Origin: an uncultured Dehalococcoidia bacterium
Lineage (GTDB): Bacteria > Chloroflexota > Dehalococcoidia > Tepidiformales > Tepidiformaceae
Direction: 5' to 3'
Assembly: GCA_937954195.1 (NCBI GenBank)
Contig: CALFYR010000305.1
Location: 1-5,828 of the forward strand
Length of the DNA: 5,828 nt
Each line of letters starts with the position of its first letter. Position 1 is the stretch's first letter. The translations under genes were made by a program, and so were the position numbers. Under the pieces are notes generated by a model. It searched no databases. It worked only from the letters and a program-made list of their open reading frames with translations, and had not been told where the DNA came from. This document shows positions 1 to 4,246 of this stretch, in pieces.

Positions 1-999
1 GCGCACTACCGTGCCCAGGCGGTCGTAATCGACCTCCTTGGAACCCGGCTCGCCCTTCGTGAAGTGATGCAGGTTCAGGGAACCCAGGTTGCAGGAATCG
101 AACGGGTACAGCGGCTGTTCACCGCACGGGTTCGTCGATTCCACGGGGCCGCGCTTCGGGACCGGGTTCGCCCTGCCGGCGTTGATCCGGTCAATGAAGA
201 TGACGCCGGGGTCGCCGTTCTTCCAGGCGTTCGCGAACATCGTTTCCCACACCTGGCGGGCATCGCGCTTCCCGACACTCTCGCCGGTCTGGGGGTTGAT
301 GACGTCGTAGTCCGTCCCGGCTTCGACCGCCTTCATAAAGGCGTCGGTGACGGCCACGCTGATATTGAAGTTCTGCAGCGTGGTCATATCCGCCTTCATC
401 GCGATGAACTCGTCGATGTCCGGATGGTCGACCCGCAGGATGCCCATGTTCGCGCCACGGCGGGTACCACCCTGCTTGATCGCCTCAGTCGCCGAATCGA
501 ACACCTTCATGAACGAAACGGGTCCGCTGGCTACACCCATGGTCGAGCGGACGCGGTCGTTCGCGGGCCGCAGGCGCGAGAACGCGAAGCCGGTGCCGCC
601 GCCGGACTTATGGATGACAGCCGTGTGCTTGATCGCCTCGAAGATGCCGTCGATCGAATCGGGCACGGGGAGCACGAAGCAGGCGGAAAGCTGCTGGAGA
701 TCGCGGCCCGCATTCACCAGCGTCGGAGAGTTGGGGAGGAAGTCGAGCGACGCCATCAGCCGGTAGAACGACTCGGCCGCGGCCGTTCGGTCGCCCTCGG
801 TACCACCGAAGCGAAGTTCAGCCTGGGCCAGGTTGTTCGCCACCCGCCGGAATACGTCGTCGGGAGCTTCGACGGCATCACCCTGCTCGTTGCGGCGGGC
901 AATGCGGCGTTCCATGACCACCTTCGCGTTTTCGGAGAGCGGCGTGGGTTCGAACTCCCCCGAGTTCAGTCCGAGACCTTCAGAAGTAGTGGTGACCAT
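1..999 (-). CDS. nrdJ: Vitamin B12-dependent (class II) ribonucleotide reductase, N-terminal part
   Basis: Reduces ribonucleotides to deoxyribonucleotides in the cytoplasm, using adenosylcobalamin to make the thiyl radical. The first 333 codons are present; the gene runs off the left edge. Translation from ATG at 999 shows an N-terminal segment with LPNSPTL (88-94), SACFVLPV (105-112), KSGGGTGFAFSRLRP (131-145), TRRGANMG (179-186), and NPCGEQPL (290-297) followed by DSCNLGS. By analogy with the Thermotoga enzyme, C292 is the radical cysteine, N290 and E294 are active-site residues, and C107 and C303 are the redox pair; the C303 spacing of 11 from C292 fits exactly. A GGAGGA Shine-Dalgarno sequence (1005-1010) sits 5 nt before the ATG and fixes the start. 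It is the last visible gene of the nrdR operon, with a LexA-like box 53 bp upstream. Family assignment is secure; the cobalamin-binding or C-terminal parts are not visible. Confidence 0.97.
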   Translation of the reverse strand, partial: MVTTTSEGLGLNSGEFEPTPLSENAKVVMERRIARRNEQGDAVEAPDDVFRRVANNLAQAELRFGGTEGDRTAAAESFYRLMASLDFLPNSPTLVNAGRDLQQLSACFVLPVPDSIDGIFEAIKHTAVIHKSGGGTGFAFSRLRPANDRVRSTMGVASGPVSFMKVFDSATEAIKQGGTRRGANMGILRVDHPDIDEFIAMKADMTTLQNFNISVAVTDAFMKAVEAGTDYDVINPQTGESVGKRDARQVWETMFANAWKNGDPGVIFIDRINAGRANPVPKRGPVESTNPCGEQPLYPFDSCNLGSLNLHHFTKGEPGSKEVDYDRLGTVVR

Positions 1000-1004
1000 G
1001 GCGT

Positions 1005-1010
1005 TCCTCC
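1005..1010 (-). promoter_or_regulatory. nrdJ ribosome binding site
   Basis: On the minus strand GGAGGA lies 5 nt before the ATG at 999. It is a strong Shine-Dalgarno match and decides the nrdJ start. Confidence 0.85.
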
Positions 1011-1051
1011 CATTAATTGTGTGGCGCCCGGCGGGACGGGCAGTGAGTGTA

Positions 1052-1065
1052 CGAACAAATGTTCG
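1052..1065. promoter_or_regulatory. LexA-like operator upstream of nrdJ
   Basis: The sequence is a perfect 5-bp inverted repeat, CGAAC-aaat-GTTCG. It matches the GAAC-N4-GTTC core of the LexA (SOS) box known in Gram-positive bacteria and reported for Chloroflexi. It lies in the 72-bp gap between the 111-aa gene stop (1072) and the nrdJ start (999). A -10-like TACACT on the minus strand (1046-1051) directly abuts it, so a bound repressor would block that site; no convincing -35 is visible. Inference: nrdJ has its own damage-inducible promoter inside the nrdR operon. LexA control of nrdRJ is known in Streptomyces. The lexA gene itself is not in the window. Confidence 0.7.
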
Positions 1066-1071
1066 CCAACG

Positions 1072-1407
1072 CTAGCGGGACGTTGCGGGTAGCCCTGGTG
1101 GGGCAGAGGCGGCAATCGCCTCATCCGATCGGCAGATGATCGGGTCGCCCATGCGCGAACGTCCGCGGGCGAGTGAGCGGCCGGTGTTGTCCGGCGCATA
1201 GCTCGCAAAGTGCGCGACGAGCGTGTCGGCCGCCGCGTACGGGCCCTGCTCCTGCACCAGCCGCACCAGGGCGGGCGGGCGGAAGTCCCGCATCACCAGC
1301 AGGTACGCCTTCTCCGAAAGGAGCAGCCCATCGATATCGGCGTCCCCGTCCGCGGTGGTGCGAATGGCGCCGTTCGTCGTTTGCGAGTGGAGTTCCCAGA
1401 TCTTCAT
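1072..1407 (-). CDS. Hypothetical 111-aa protein between nrdR and nrdJ
   Basis: I do not recognise this protein. The ATG at 1405-1407 begins 2 bp after the nrdR stop (1410-1412). A GGTGAG Shine-Dalgarno-like sequence (1414-1419) ends 6 nt before the ATG, so translation is probably coupled to nrdR. The N-terminal part (MKIWELHSQ, then a D-rich stretch at 20-26, GLLLSEKAYLLVMRDF at 27-42) looks like a folded cytoplasmic domain. The C-terminal 35 residues are R-, A- and P-rich and probably disordered. No signal peptide, membrane segment or cysteine pair is present (one Cys, C92). Its place between nrdR and nrdJ suggests co-expression with the reductase, but nothing in the sequence gives a function. 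The opposite strand also has open frames here, but they lack family features and a Shine-Dalgarno context. Confidence 0.7.
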   Translation of the reverse strand: MKIWELHSQTTNGAIRTTADGDADIDGLLLSEKAYLLVMRDFRPPALVRLVQEQGPYAAADTLVAHFASYAPDNTGRSLARGRSRMGDPIICRSDEAIAASAPPGLPATSR

Positions 1408-1409
1408 GG

Positions 1410-1982
1410 CTAGCTCACCGACTCCGCGAAGTGGCGGCTCTCCACGTCCTGTAGCAGGCGCGGGCCCATCGGCTGGGGCGCCGCTTCGGTATCGGGCAGC
1501 GAAAGCTGAAGGTTCCGCTCCTCAACCGTCTGCACCCGGCCCTGCTCGAGCTGCTCAACCGCCTCTTTCAGCGACTCAATGTCCGTAAAGGAGCGGTAGA
1601 CCGACGCGAACCGGATGTACGCGATGTGGTCGAGCCGCCGGAGGGCGTCCATCGCGAGTTCTCCCACAAACTGCGATGGAATCTCCGGACGGCCGTCGCC
1701 GTTGACCCGGGCTTCGATGTCCGCCACAAGCGCTTCGAGCTGTGCGACAGAAATGTCCCGCTTGGCGCAGGCGAAGCGCAGACCCTTCAGGAGCTTCTCG
1801 CGGGAGAACTCCTCCCGCCGGCCATCGCGCTTCAGGATCTGGACATTCGAGAACTGGACCGTTTCGACCGTGCTGAAGCGTTCGCCGCACGAAATGCACT
1901 GCCGGCGCCGCCGAATCCCGTCGTCGTTTGCACGGGAATCGGTAACCTTGGAGTCGCGGAAATGGCAATACGGGCAGCGCAT
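1410..1982 (-). CDS. nrdR: Transcriptional repressor NrdR
   Basis: Represses ribonucleotide reductase genes when bound to (d)ATP, acting on paired NrdR boxes. The 190-aa product starts MRCPYC and has the family's zinc ribbon (C3, C6, C29, C32), the RRRR patch at 24-27 before C29, and the ATP-cone domain from about 49 (ILKRDGRREEFSREKLLKGL) to about 137 (YIRFASVYRSFTDIESL). The family usually ends near 150-160 aa; this one has a 35-40 residue tail (about 150-190) rich in E, Q and P with no recognised motif. The frame stays open upstream to 2369, but the MRCPYC start is conserved in the family, so the ATG at 1980-1982 is chosen. Its only Shine-Dalgarno-like sequence (AAGGAA, 1999-2004) is 16 nt away, so initiation may be weak. 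First gene of the nrdR / 111-aa / nrdJ operon, and likely autoregulated by the boxes at 2054-2101. Confidence 0.96.
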   Translation of the reverse strand: MRCPYCHFRDSKVTDSRANDDGIRRRRQCISCGERFSTVETVQFSNVQILKRDGRREEFSREKLLKGLRFACAKRDISVAQLEALVADIEARVNGDGRPEIPSQFVGELAMDALRRLDHIAYIRFASVYRSFTDIESLKEAVEQLEQGRVQTVEERNLQLSLPDTEAAPQPMGPRLLQDVESRHFAESVS

Positions 1983-2047
1983 AACGGGTCGACGTAAATT
2001 CCTTGAAGCGTCTAGGCACCTTATCAATTCCTTGGGGTGCGGGCGTG

Positions 2048-2077
2048 AGTATGGATCAACATCTAGTAGGGCGTCAA
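2048..2077 (-). promoter_or_regulatory. Predicted promoter of the nrdR-nrdJ operon
   Basis: On the minus strand TTGACG (2072-2077) is followed after 18 bp by CATACT (2048-2053). The -35 matches consensus in 5 of 6 bases and the -10 in 4 of 6. Transcription would begin near 2041 and give a leader of about 58 nt before nrdR. NrdR box 2 lies inside the spacer and box 1 lies just upstream of the -35, the geometry expected for repression. Confidence 0.6.
2054..2069. promoter_or_regulatory. NrdR box 2 (degenerate)
   Basis: The minus strand reads CTACTAGATGTTGATC. Its core ACTAGATGTTG matches 9 of 11 core positions of the NrdR box; the outer bases are poor. It is 32 bp from box 1, start to start, about three helical turns, the usual spacing of paired NrdR boxes. 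The spacing supports a site that would be marginal alone. Confidence 0.6.
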
Positions 2078-2085
2078 TGCCCTCG

Positions 2086-2101
2086 CTACAAGATATTGTG
2101 T
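2086..2101. promoter_or_regulatory. NrdR box 1
   Basis: The minus strand reads ACACAATATCTTGTAG. It matches the known NrdR-box pattern (aCaCwAtATaTwGtgt) at 13 of 16 positions, with a near-perfect left half. It lies 104 bp upstream of the nrdR ATG and 8 bp upstream of the predicted -35. Confidence 0.8.
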
Positions 2102-2182
2102 CGTGTTTATGACGAGGCTGGAAGTGCGAGGTGGGGAACGTAGCGGGCCAAAGAACGCCCTGGGCCAAGGCGCCGGCCATGC
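2102..2182. other. Intergenic region between the PIN gene and the nrdR promoter
   Basis: This 81-bp gap holds no gene. A direct repeat GGGCCAA (about 2146-2152 and 2162-2168) is present. GC-rich short palindromes occur, but no hairpin followed by a T-run on the minus strand, so I see no clear intrinsic terminator for the upstream toxin-antitoxin cluster. Confidence 0.5.
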
Positions 2183-2625
2183 CTAGAATGCGATGTCTTC
2201 CCAATTCGCCGCGTTGACGAGACCAACCAGATGACGAGCGTTCGTCGTAGCCACGATTACCTGGTGGCCCCGGGCCGCCACCGACTCGGCCGTCGCCGCC
2301 AGGATCACATCGGCGTCGATGGCGTGCCGGTCGGCGAGAGGTCGACCGCGCCGTCGAAGCGACGCCCACAGTTCTGCGGCGCGTTGCATGATTGGAGTGG
2401 TGATTGGCTCGTAACCACTTTGACCCAGGGCGTCCAGCCGGGCCAGGCTACTCGCCGCCTCGAGCCGAAGGAGCTCGCGTCGGACTTCATAGTCCGCAAT
2501 CTCAGGCACCGCGGCCCAGGCACCCGCGTCACCCATCCTCTCAAGCCACGCTGCTATCGCCCCGGGTCGCGACCATGAACCGCCAGGCCGAGTGGGCCGG
2601 AATCCAGCAGGACTACTGTTGCCAA
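2183..2625 (-). pseudogene. PIN-domain (VapC-like) toxin gene split by a one-base frameshift
   Basis: PIN proteins of this kind are Mg-dependent ribonucleases acting as type II toxins. The frame starting at TTG 2625 reads MATVVLLDSGPLGL and stops at TAG (2554-2556) after 23 codons. The rest of the domain continues in the -1 frame to 2183. Joining the frames at CCCGGGG (minus strand, 2560-2566) gives a 147-aa protein of normal family length. It has D8 in LLDSGPLG, E42 and E47 in PEIADYEVRREL, D104 and D106 in DADVILAA, and TTNARHL at 127-133, where the fourth acidic residue is replaced by N129. The start overlaps the antitoxin stop by 13 bp, typical of such modules. The break is either a real mutation, a base missing from the G-run, or programmed -1 frameshifting. 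The long open frame upstream of 2560 in the -1 frame is not the native N-terminus because it lacks the LLDS strand. Confidence 0.8.
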
Positions 2626-2873
2626 TCCGCTGCTTCCCTGAACCGCACGGCTTCAGGACTCTCCATCGCTCGCCGTAACTCTTCCACGCGTTCCGGATCG
2701 CTCTGGGCGTCCTCGGCTTCCCATTTGCGAACGAGTTCCGCAAGGCGGTAGGCGTTGGATGGGCCCTCGTAGTTGGTCCCGCGGACTTTCGGCCTGAGCA
2801 GCCGAAGAATTCGCTCGGCCTCGCTTTCGGGAAGCCCGTTGACCATTTCTTGAAGGTTCTGTTTCGCGGTCAC
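2613..2873 (-). CDS. Antitoxin-like protein partner of the PIN toxin
   Basis: 86 aa, probably the antitoxin that binds and silences the PIN toxin and represses the pair's promoter. The N-terminal LQEMVNGLPESEAERILRLL (7-26) matches the amphipathic LQ..V..LPE.E pattern common in small antitoxins. The middle (RLAELVRKWEAEDAQ, 43-57) and the C-terminal EELRRAM region are strongly helical and charged, suited to wrapping around a toxin. No ribbon-helix-helix or AbrB motif is obvious. The start is GTG at 2871-2873. GGAG lies only 2 nt before it, too close for a normal Shine-Dalgarno. A -10-like TAGTAT (2880-2885) sits 6 nt upstream, so the mRNA may be leaderless. An internal ATG at codon 10 is the alternative start. 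The role rests mainly on position and overlap with the toxin. Confidence 0.75.
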   Translation of the reverse strand: MTAKQNLQEMVNGLPESEAERILRLLRPKVRGTNYEGPSNAYRLAELVRKWEAEDAQSDPERVEELRRAMESPEAVRFREAADWQQ

Positions 2874-2879
2874 GCTCCA

Positions 2880-2916
2880 ATACTACCGCATGGACGAATC
2901 CGCCCTACCGCCGCAT
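2880..2916. promoter_or_regulatory. Predicted promoter/operator of the antitoxin-toxin pair
   Basis: CTACCGC occurs twice in the same orientation (2883-2889 and 2905-2911), 22 bp apart, about two helical turns; each is followed by CAT within 5 bp. On the minus strand the nearer copy overlaps the -10-like TAGTAT (2880-2885). Direct repeats at the promoter fit antitoxin autoregulation. No good -35 is visible. The farther copy overlaps the stop of the 98-aa gene. Confidence 0.35.
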
Positions 2917-3201
2917 CGCCCGCCCTCGCGCGAAGAAGTCGCACGCGGCTGTATCCGTCCACGGGCTCAACACGCCGCTCCCGGGATGCAGGCACGTCCC
3001 CCGGCCGCCCTCCTGGTCCTCGACGAATTCGCGGCACCCACCGCACAGCTTCGGCTGTTCGGTCCGCTGGCGCGCCATCTCAAGCAACAACGACACATCA
3101 CTCTCGATGAACTGGTCCTCGGTCACCGCTGGCCGCGAATCCCAGCGCTGGTACTCCTGCTTCTGACGCCGCTCTTTCTTCCGGTTCTTCCTGTGCCCCA
3201 T
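2905..3201 (-). CDS. Hypothetical small four-cysteine protein
   Basis: 98 aa, not assigned to a named family. The N-terminus (MGHRKNRKKERRQKQEYQ) is strongly basic. The C-terminal half has C53-G-G-C56, then GRGTC70LHP and TAAC87DFFAR: a CxxC-x13-C-x16-C pattern that could bind zinc or an iron-sulfur cluster. Spacings of the C..C / GxC..P / C..F type occur in small metal-binding domains, but I cannot name the family. The ATG at 3199-3201 is chosen because the basic tail begins there. The frame stays open to 3609, but that part is antisense to two plus-strand membrane-protein genes. There is no usable Shine-Dalgarno; AGGG abuts the ATG. A weak -10-like TACCCT (3209-3214) would give a leaderless mRNA. 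It ends 31 bp before the antitoxin GTG, so it may be transcribed with the module. Confidence 0.75.
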   Translation of the reverse strand: MGHRKNRKKERRQKQEYQRWDSRPAVTEDQFIESDVSLLLEMARQRTEQPKLCGGCREFVEDQEGGRGTCLHPGSGVLSPWTDTAACDFFARGRAMRR

Positions 3202-3242
3202 CCCTAACAGGGTAGTTTGCCGTTCGCGCCGATGCGAACCCG

Positions 3243-3259
3243 GCGAACCCGGCGTTCGC
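3243..3259. repeat. Inverted repeat GCGAAC-N5-GTTCGC
   Basis: Perfect 6-bp arms separated by CCGGC. The left arm is the second copy of a 9-bp tandem repeat that begins at 3234. The 5-bp spacer differs from the 4-bp spacer of the LexA-like box at 1052-1065, so it is probably not the same operator. Confidence 0.7.
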
Positions 3260-3356
3260 AACGCGTTCGATATGCGGTAAAGCCGCCGCCGTTGTCTTTC
3301 TGAAAGCGGTCCCGCCGCATAGTGATGCCACGCACCGGGGGTAAGCCCGGGCCAAC

Positions 3357-3364
3357 GGAGGAAA
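3357..3364 (+). promoter_or_regulatory. Ribosome binding site of the DUF6458-like gene
   Basis: GGAGGAAA lies 5-7 nt before the ATG at 3370. It decides between this start and an in-frame ATG at 3322, which has no such site. Confidence 0.85.
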
Positions 3365-3369
3365 CGCAC

Positions 3370-3597
3370 ATGTCCGCTGGAATTAGCCTGTTCCTGTTCG
3401 CCATCGGCGCCATCCTCGCCTTCGCGGTGAACTACCAGGCGCAGGGTGTCGATATCGCCGCCGTCGGCTGGATCCTCATGGGAGTCGGCGTCTTTGGGAT
3501 GCTGATGTTCCTGATGTTCCTCGCCTCGTTCGCGCCGTTCTACCGCGGTGACCGCACGACCACCGTCGTCGAACCCCCGCACACGCACGTGCCCTAG
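3370..3597 (+). CDS. DUF6458-like small membrane protein
   Basis: 75 aa with two membrane segments, about 3-20 (GISLFLFAIGAILAFAV) and 30-52 (AAVGWILMGVGVFGMLMF). They are joined by a short loop, NYQAQGVDI, and followed by a 20-residue cytoplasmic or outer tail (RGDRTTTVVEPPHTHVP). The pattern G.SLFLFAIGAILAFAV...G.D...VGWILM.VGV is typical of DUF6458 proteins in Actinomycetota and Chloroflexota; their function is unknown. The start at 3370 is supported by a strong Shine-Dalgarno sequence and by the family N-terminus. The stop codon overlaps the Shine-Dalgarno of the next gene, so the two are co-transcribed and coupled. The family call is from recall of the pattern. Confidence 0.85.
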   Translation: MSAGISLFLFAIGAILAFAVNYQAQGVDIAAVGWILMGVGVFGMLMFLMFLASFAPFYRGDRTTTVVEPPHTHVP

Positions 3598-3603
3598 GAG
3601 GTG
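3596..3603 (+). promoter_or_regulatory. Very strong ribosome binding site overlapping a stop codon
   Basis: AGGAGGTG, a full anti-Shine-Dalgarno match, 6 nt before the ATG at 3610. Its first two bases are the last two of the upstream TAG stop. It supports the 48-aa gene as real. Confidence 0.85.
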
Positions 3604-3609
3604 CCGCAA

Positions 3610-3756
3610 ATGCTAGGCGTTCTGCTTCTTCTCTTGCTCCTCGTCCTGCTCTTCGGCGGACTCGGAGTGTTCGTAGCCAAGGTCTTCTTCTTCGCGCTCG
3701 CAGTGGCGCTGGTCCTGAGCATCGTGAGCGGCGGGTTCTACATCGGCAGAAGGTGA
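3610..3756 (+). CDS. 48-aa hydrophobic two-pass membrane protein
   Basis: Starts MLGVLLLLLLLVLLFGGLG and ends SIVSGGFYIGRR. Segments 2-22 and 25-46 are hydrophobic, with a single Lys (K24) between them and two terminal arginines. This places both ends probably on the cytoplasmic side by the positive-inside rule for the C-terminus. The LLLL..LLFGGLG..V..V..FAL.V.L.L pattern resembles short hydrophobic proteins common in Actinobacteria; function is unknown. A perfect Shine-Dalgarno sequence, the 12-bp spacing to the previous gene and a terminator 26 bp after the stop make it a convincing gene despite its size. It forms a two-gene operon with the DUF6458-like gene. Confidence 0.85.
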   Translation: MLGVLLLLLLLVLLFGGLGVFVAKVFFFALAVALVLSIVSGGFYIGRR

Positions 3757-3782
3757 CCGCACGCACGCTGAACCAACCACAG

Positions 3783-3807
3783 GGGGCTCCACAGGGAGCC
3801 CCTTTCT
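3783..3807 (+). terminator. Rho-independent terminator of the small membrane-protein operon
   Basis: GGGGCTCC (3783-3790), loop ACAG (3791-3794) and GGAGCCCC (3795-3802) form a perfect 8-bp stem, followed by TTTCT. It lies 26 bp after the stop of the 48-aa gene. Confidence 0.85.
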
Positions 3808-3889
3808 CGCGTTCCGAATCAGAAAGCGCGCGGCGTTCGCCTTCGTGGTCGAACGCCACGCCTGAATTTCCATCCGCTTTCGGCCGATC

Positions 3890-3898
3890 TGGTATCCT
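3890..3898 (+). promoter_or_regulatory. Predicted extended -10 promoter of yggT
   Basis: TGG-TATCCT fits an extended -10 (TGnTATAAT) with 4 of 6 hexamer bases. No good -35 is present at 17 bp, as is usual for this class. The start site would be near 3905, about 29 nt before the gene. Confidence 0.45.
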
Positions 3899-3921
3899 GA
3901 GGGGTACAACGAGCTCACCCC

Positions 3922-3926
3922 GGGAG
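3922..3926 (+). promoter_or_regulatory. Ribosome binding site that points to the ATT start
   Basis: GGGAG with 7 nt to ATT at 3934. No comparable Shine-Dalgarno sequence precedes the ATG at 3979. Confidence 0.6.
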
Positions 3927-3933
3927 CACCGCC

Positions 3934-4206
3934 ATTCATCCGTACGTCGCCCAGATAACGCTCGCGTTTCTCAACATCATGTTGTGGGCCATCATCGCTC
4001 GCTCACTCATGAGTTGGCTTCCGGTTGACCAGTCCAGCCCGCTGGTCCAAATGCTCCATCGCGCCACCGACCCGCTCATCGACCCCTTCCGGCGCTTCAT
4101 GCCCCAGGGCGGCATGATCGACCTGAGCCCGCTCATGGCCATCATCATGCTCATCGTGATGAGCCAGATCGTCGTGATGCTCGTCGATCCCTCCTACCAG
4201 TACTAG
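3934..4206 (+). CDS. YggT family membrane protein, apparent ATT start
   Basis: Small integral membrane protein of the YGGT family; members lie in cell-division or sterol/isoprenoid-adjacent clusters in various phyla, and the exact role is unclear. Read from ATT 3934 the product is 90 aa, one YGGT domain. It starts [M]HPYVAQITLAFLNIMLW, then IIARSLMSWLPVDQSSPL (20-37), the amphipathic TDPLIDPFRRFMPQGG (45-60), and a second membrane segment DLSPLMAIIMLIVMSQIVVML (63-83). The first ATG (3979) would remove the first 15 residues, including half of membrane segment 1. Between the upstream in-frame stop (3898-3900) and 3979 there is no ATG, GTG or TTG. GGGAG (3922-3926) lies 7 nt before the ATT, an ideal Shine-Dalgarno distance. 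The family is secure; the start is a strong inference. Confidence 0.85.
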   Translation: MHPYVAQITLAFLNIMLWAIIARSLMSWLPVDQSSPLVQMLHRATDPLIDPFRRFMPQGGMIDLSPLMAIIMLIVMSQIVVMLVDPSYQY

Positions 4207-4246
4207 CTTACTCGCCCCTCCGGCCCCCGAATGGGACACTGAGCGC

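Larger units (their letters stand above)
3202..3369. other. Divergent intergenic region with CGAAC/GTTCG half-site cluster
   Basis: 168 bp between the minus-strand 98-aa gene and the plus-strand membrane-protein pair. Five related half-sites lie within 50 bp: GTTCGC (3222), GCGAAC (3234), GCGAAC (3243), GTTCGC (3254) and GTTCG (3265). They form a tandem repeat of GCGAACCCG (3234-3242 and 3243-3251) and an inverted repeat GCGAAC-N5-GTTCGC (3243-3259). Promoter elements are weak: on the minus strand TTCGCA (3233-3238) and TACCCT (3209-3214) at 18 bp; on the plus strand a CATAGT (3318-3323) without a well-spaced -35. A shared operator for both directions is inferred. Confidence 0.5.

Noticed and set aside
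1007..1022. ACACAATTAATGGGAG before nrdJ as a third NrdR box
   Set aside because: Only the left half fits, it overlaps the Shine-Dalgarno sequence, and no partner box lies 31-32 bp away.
64..1092. 342-codon open frame on the plus strand
   Set aside because: It is antisense to nrdJ, whose catalytic motifs are clear on the minus strand; long antisense frames are common at high GC.
2140..2182. Possible terminator after the PIN gene
   Set aside because: Only short GC-rich palindromes and a direct repeat are visible; there is no stable stem with a T-run on the minus strand.
1983..2369. N-terminal extension of NrdR to a start at 2369
   Set aside because: The family starts at MRCPYC; the extension would run over the predicted promoter and NrdR boxes and into the PIN gene.
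2626..2743. N-terminal part of a 186-aa PIN open frame starting at 2743
   Set aside because: It is out of frame with, and overlaps, the antitoxin; the true PIN N-terminus (LLDSGPLG) is in another frame, so this reading is a frameshift artefact.
2890..3207. 105-codon plus-strand open frame
   Set aside because: It is antisense to the four-cysteine protein, has no Shine-Dalgarno and shows no family features.
3322..3369. Earlier ATG start for the DUF6458-like gene
   Set aside because: It has no Shine-Dalgarno, the extension is unlike the family, and the strong site at 3357-3364 serves the ATG at 3370.
3202..3609. Upstream extension of the four-cysteine gene to 3609 on the minus strand
   Set aside because: It would be antisense to the DUF6458-like gene; its composition looks like shadow sequence, and the basic N-terminus starts naturally at 3201.
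3613..3939. 108-codon minus-strand open frame
   Set aside because: It is antisense to the 48-aa membrane protein and crosses the terminator; its E/Q-rich end is the complement of a Leu/Phe-rich coding stretch.
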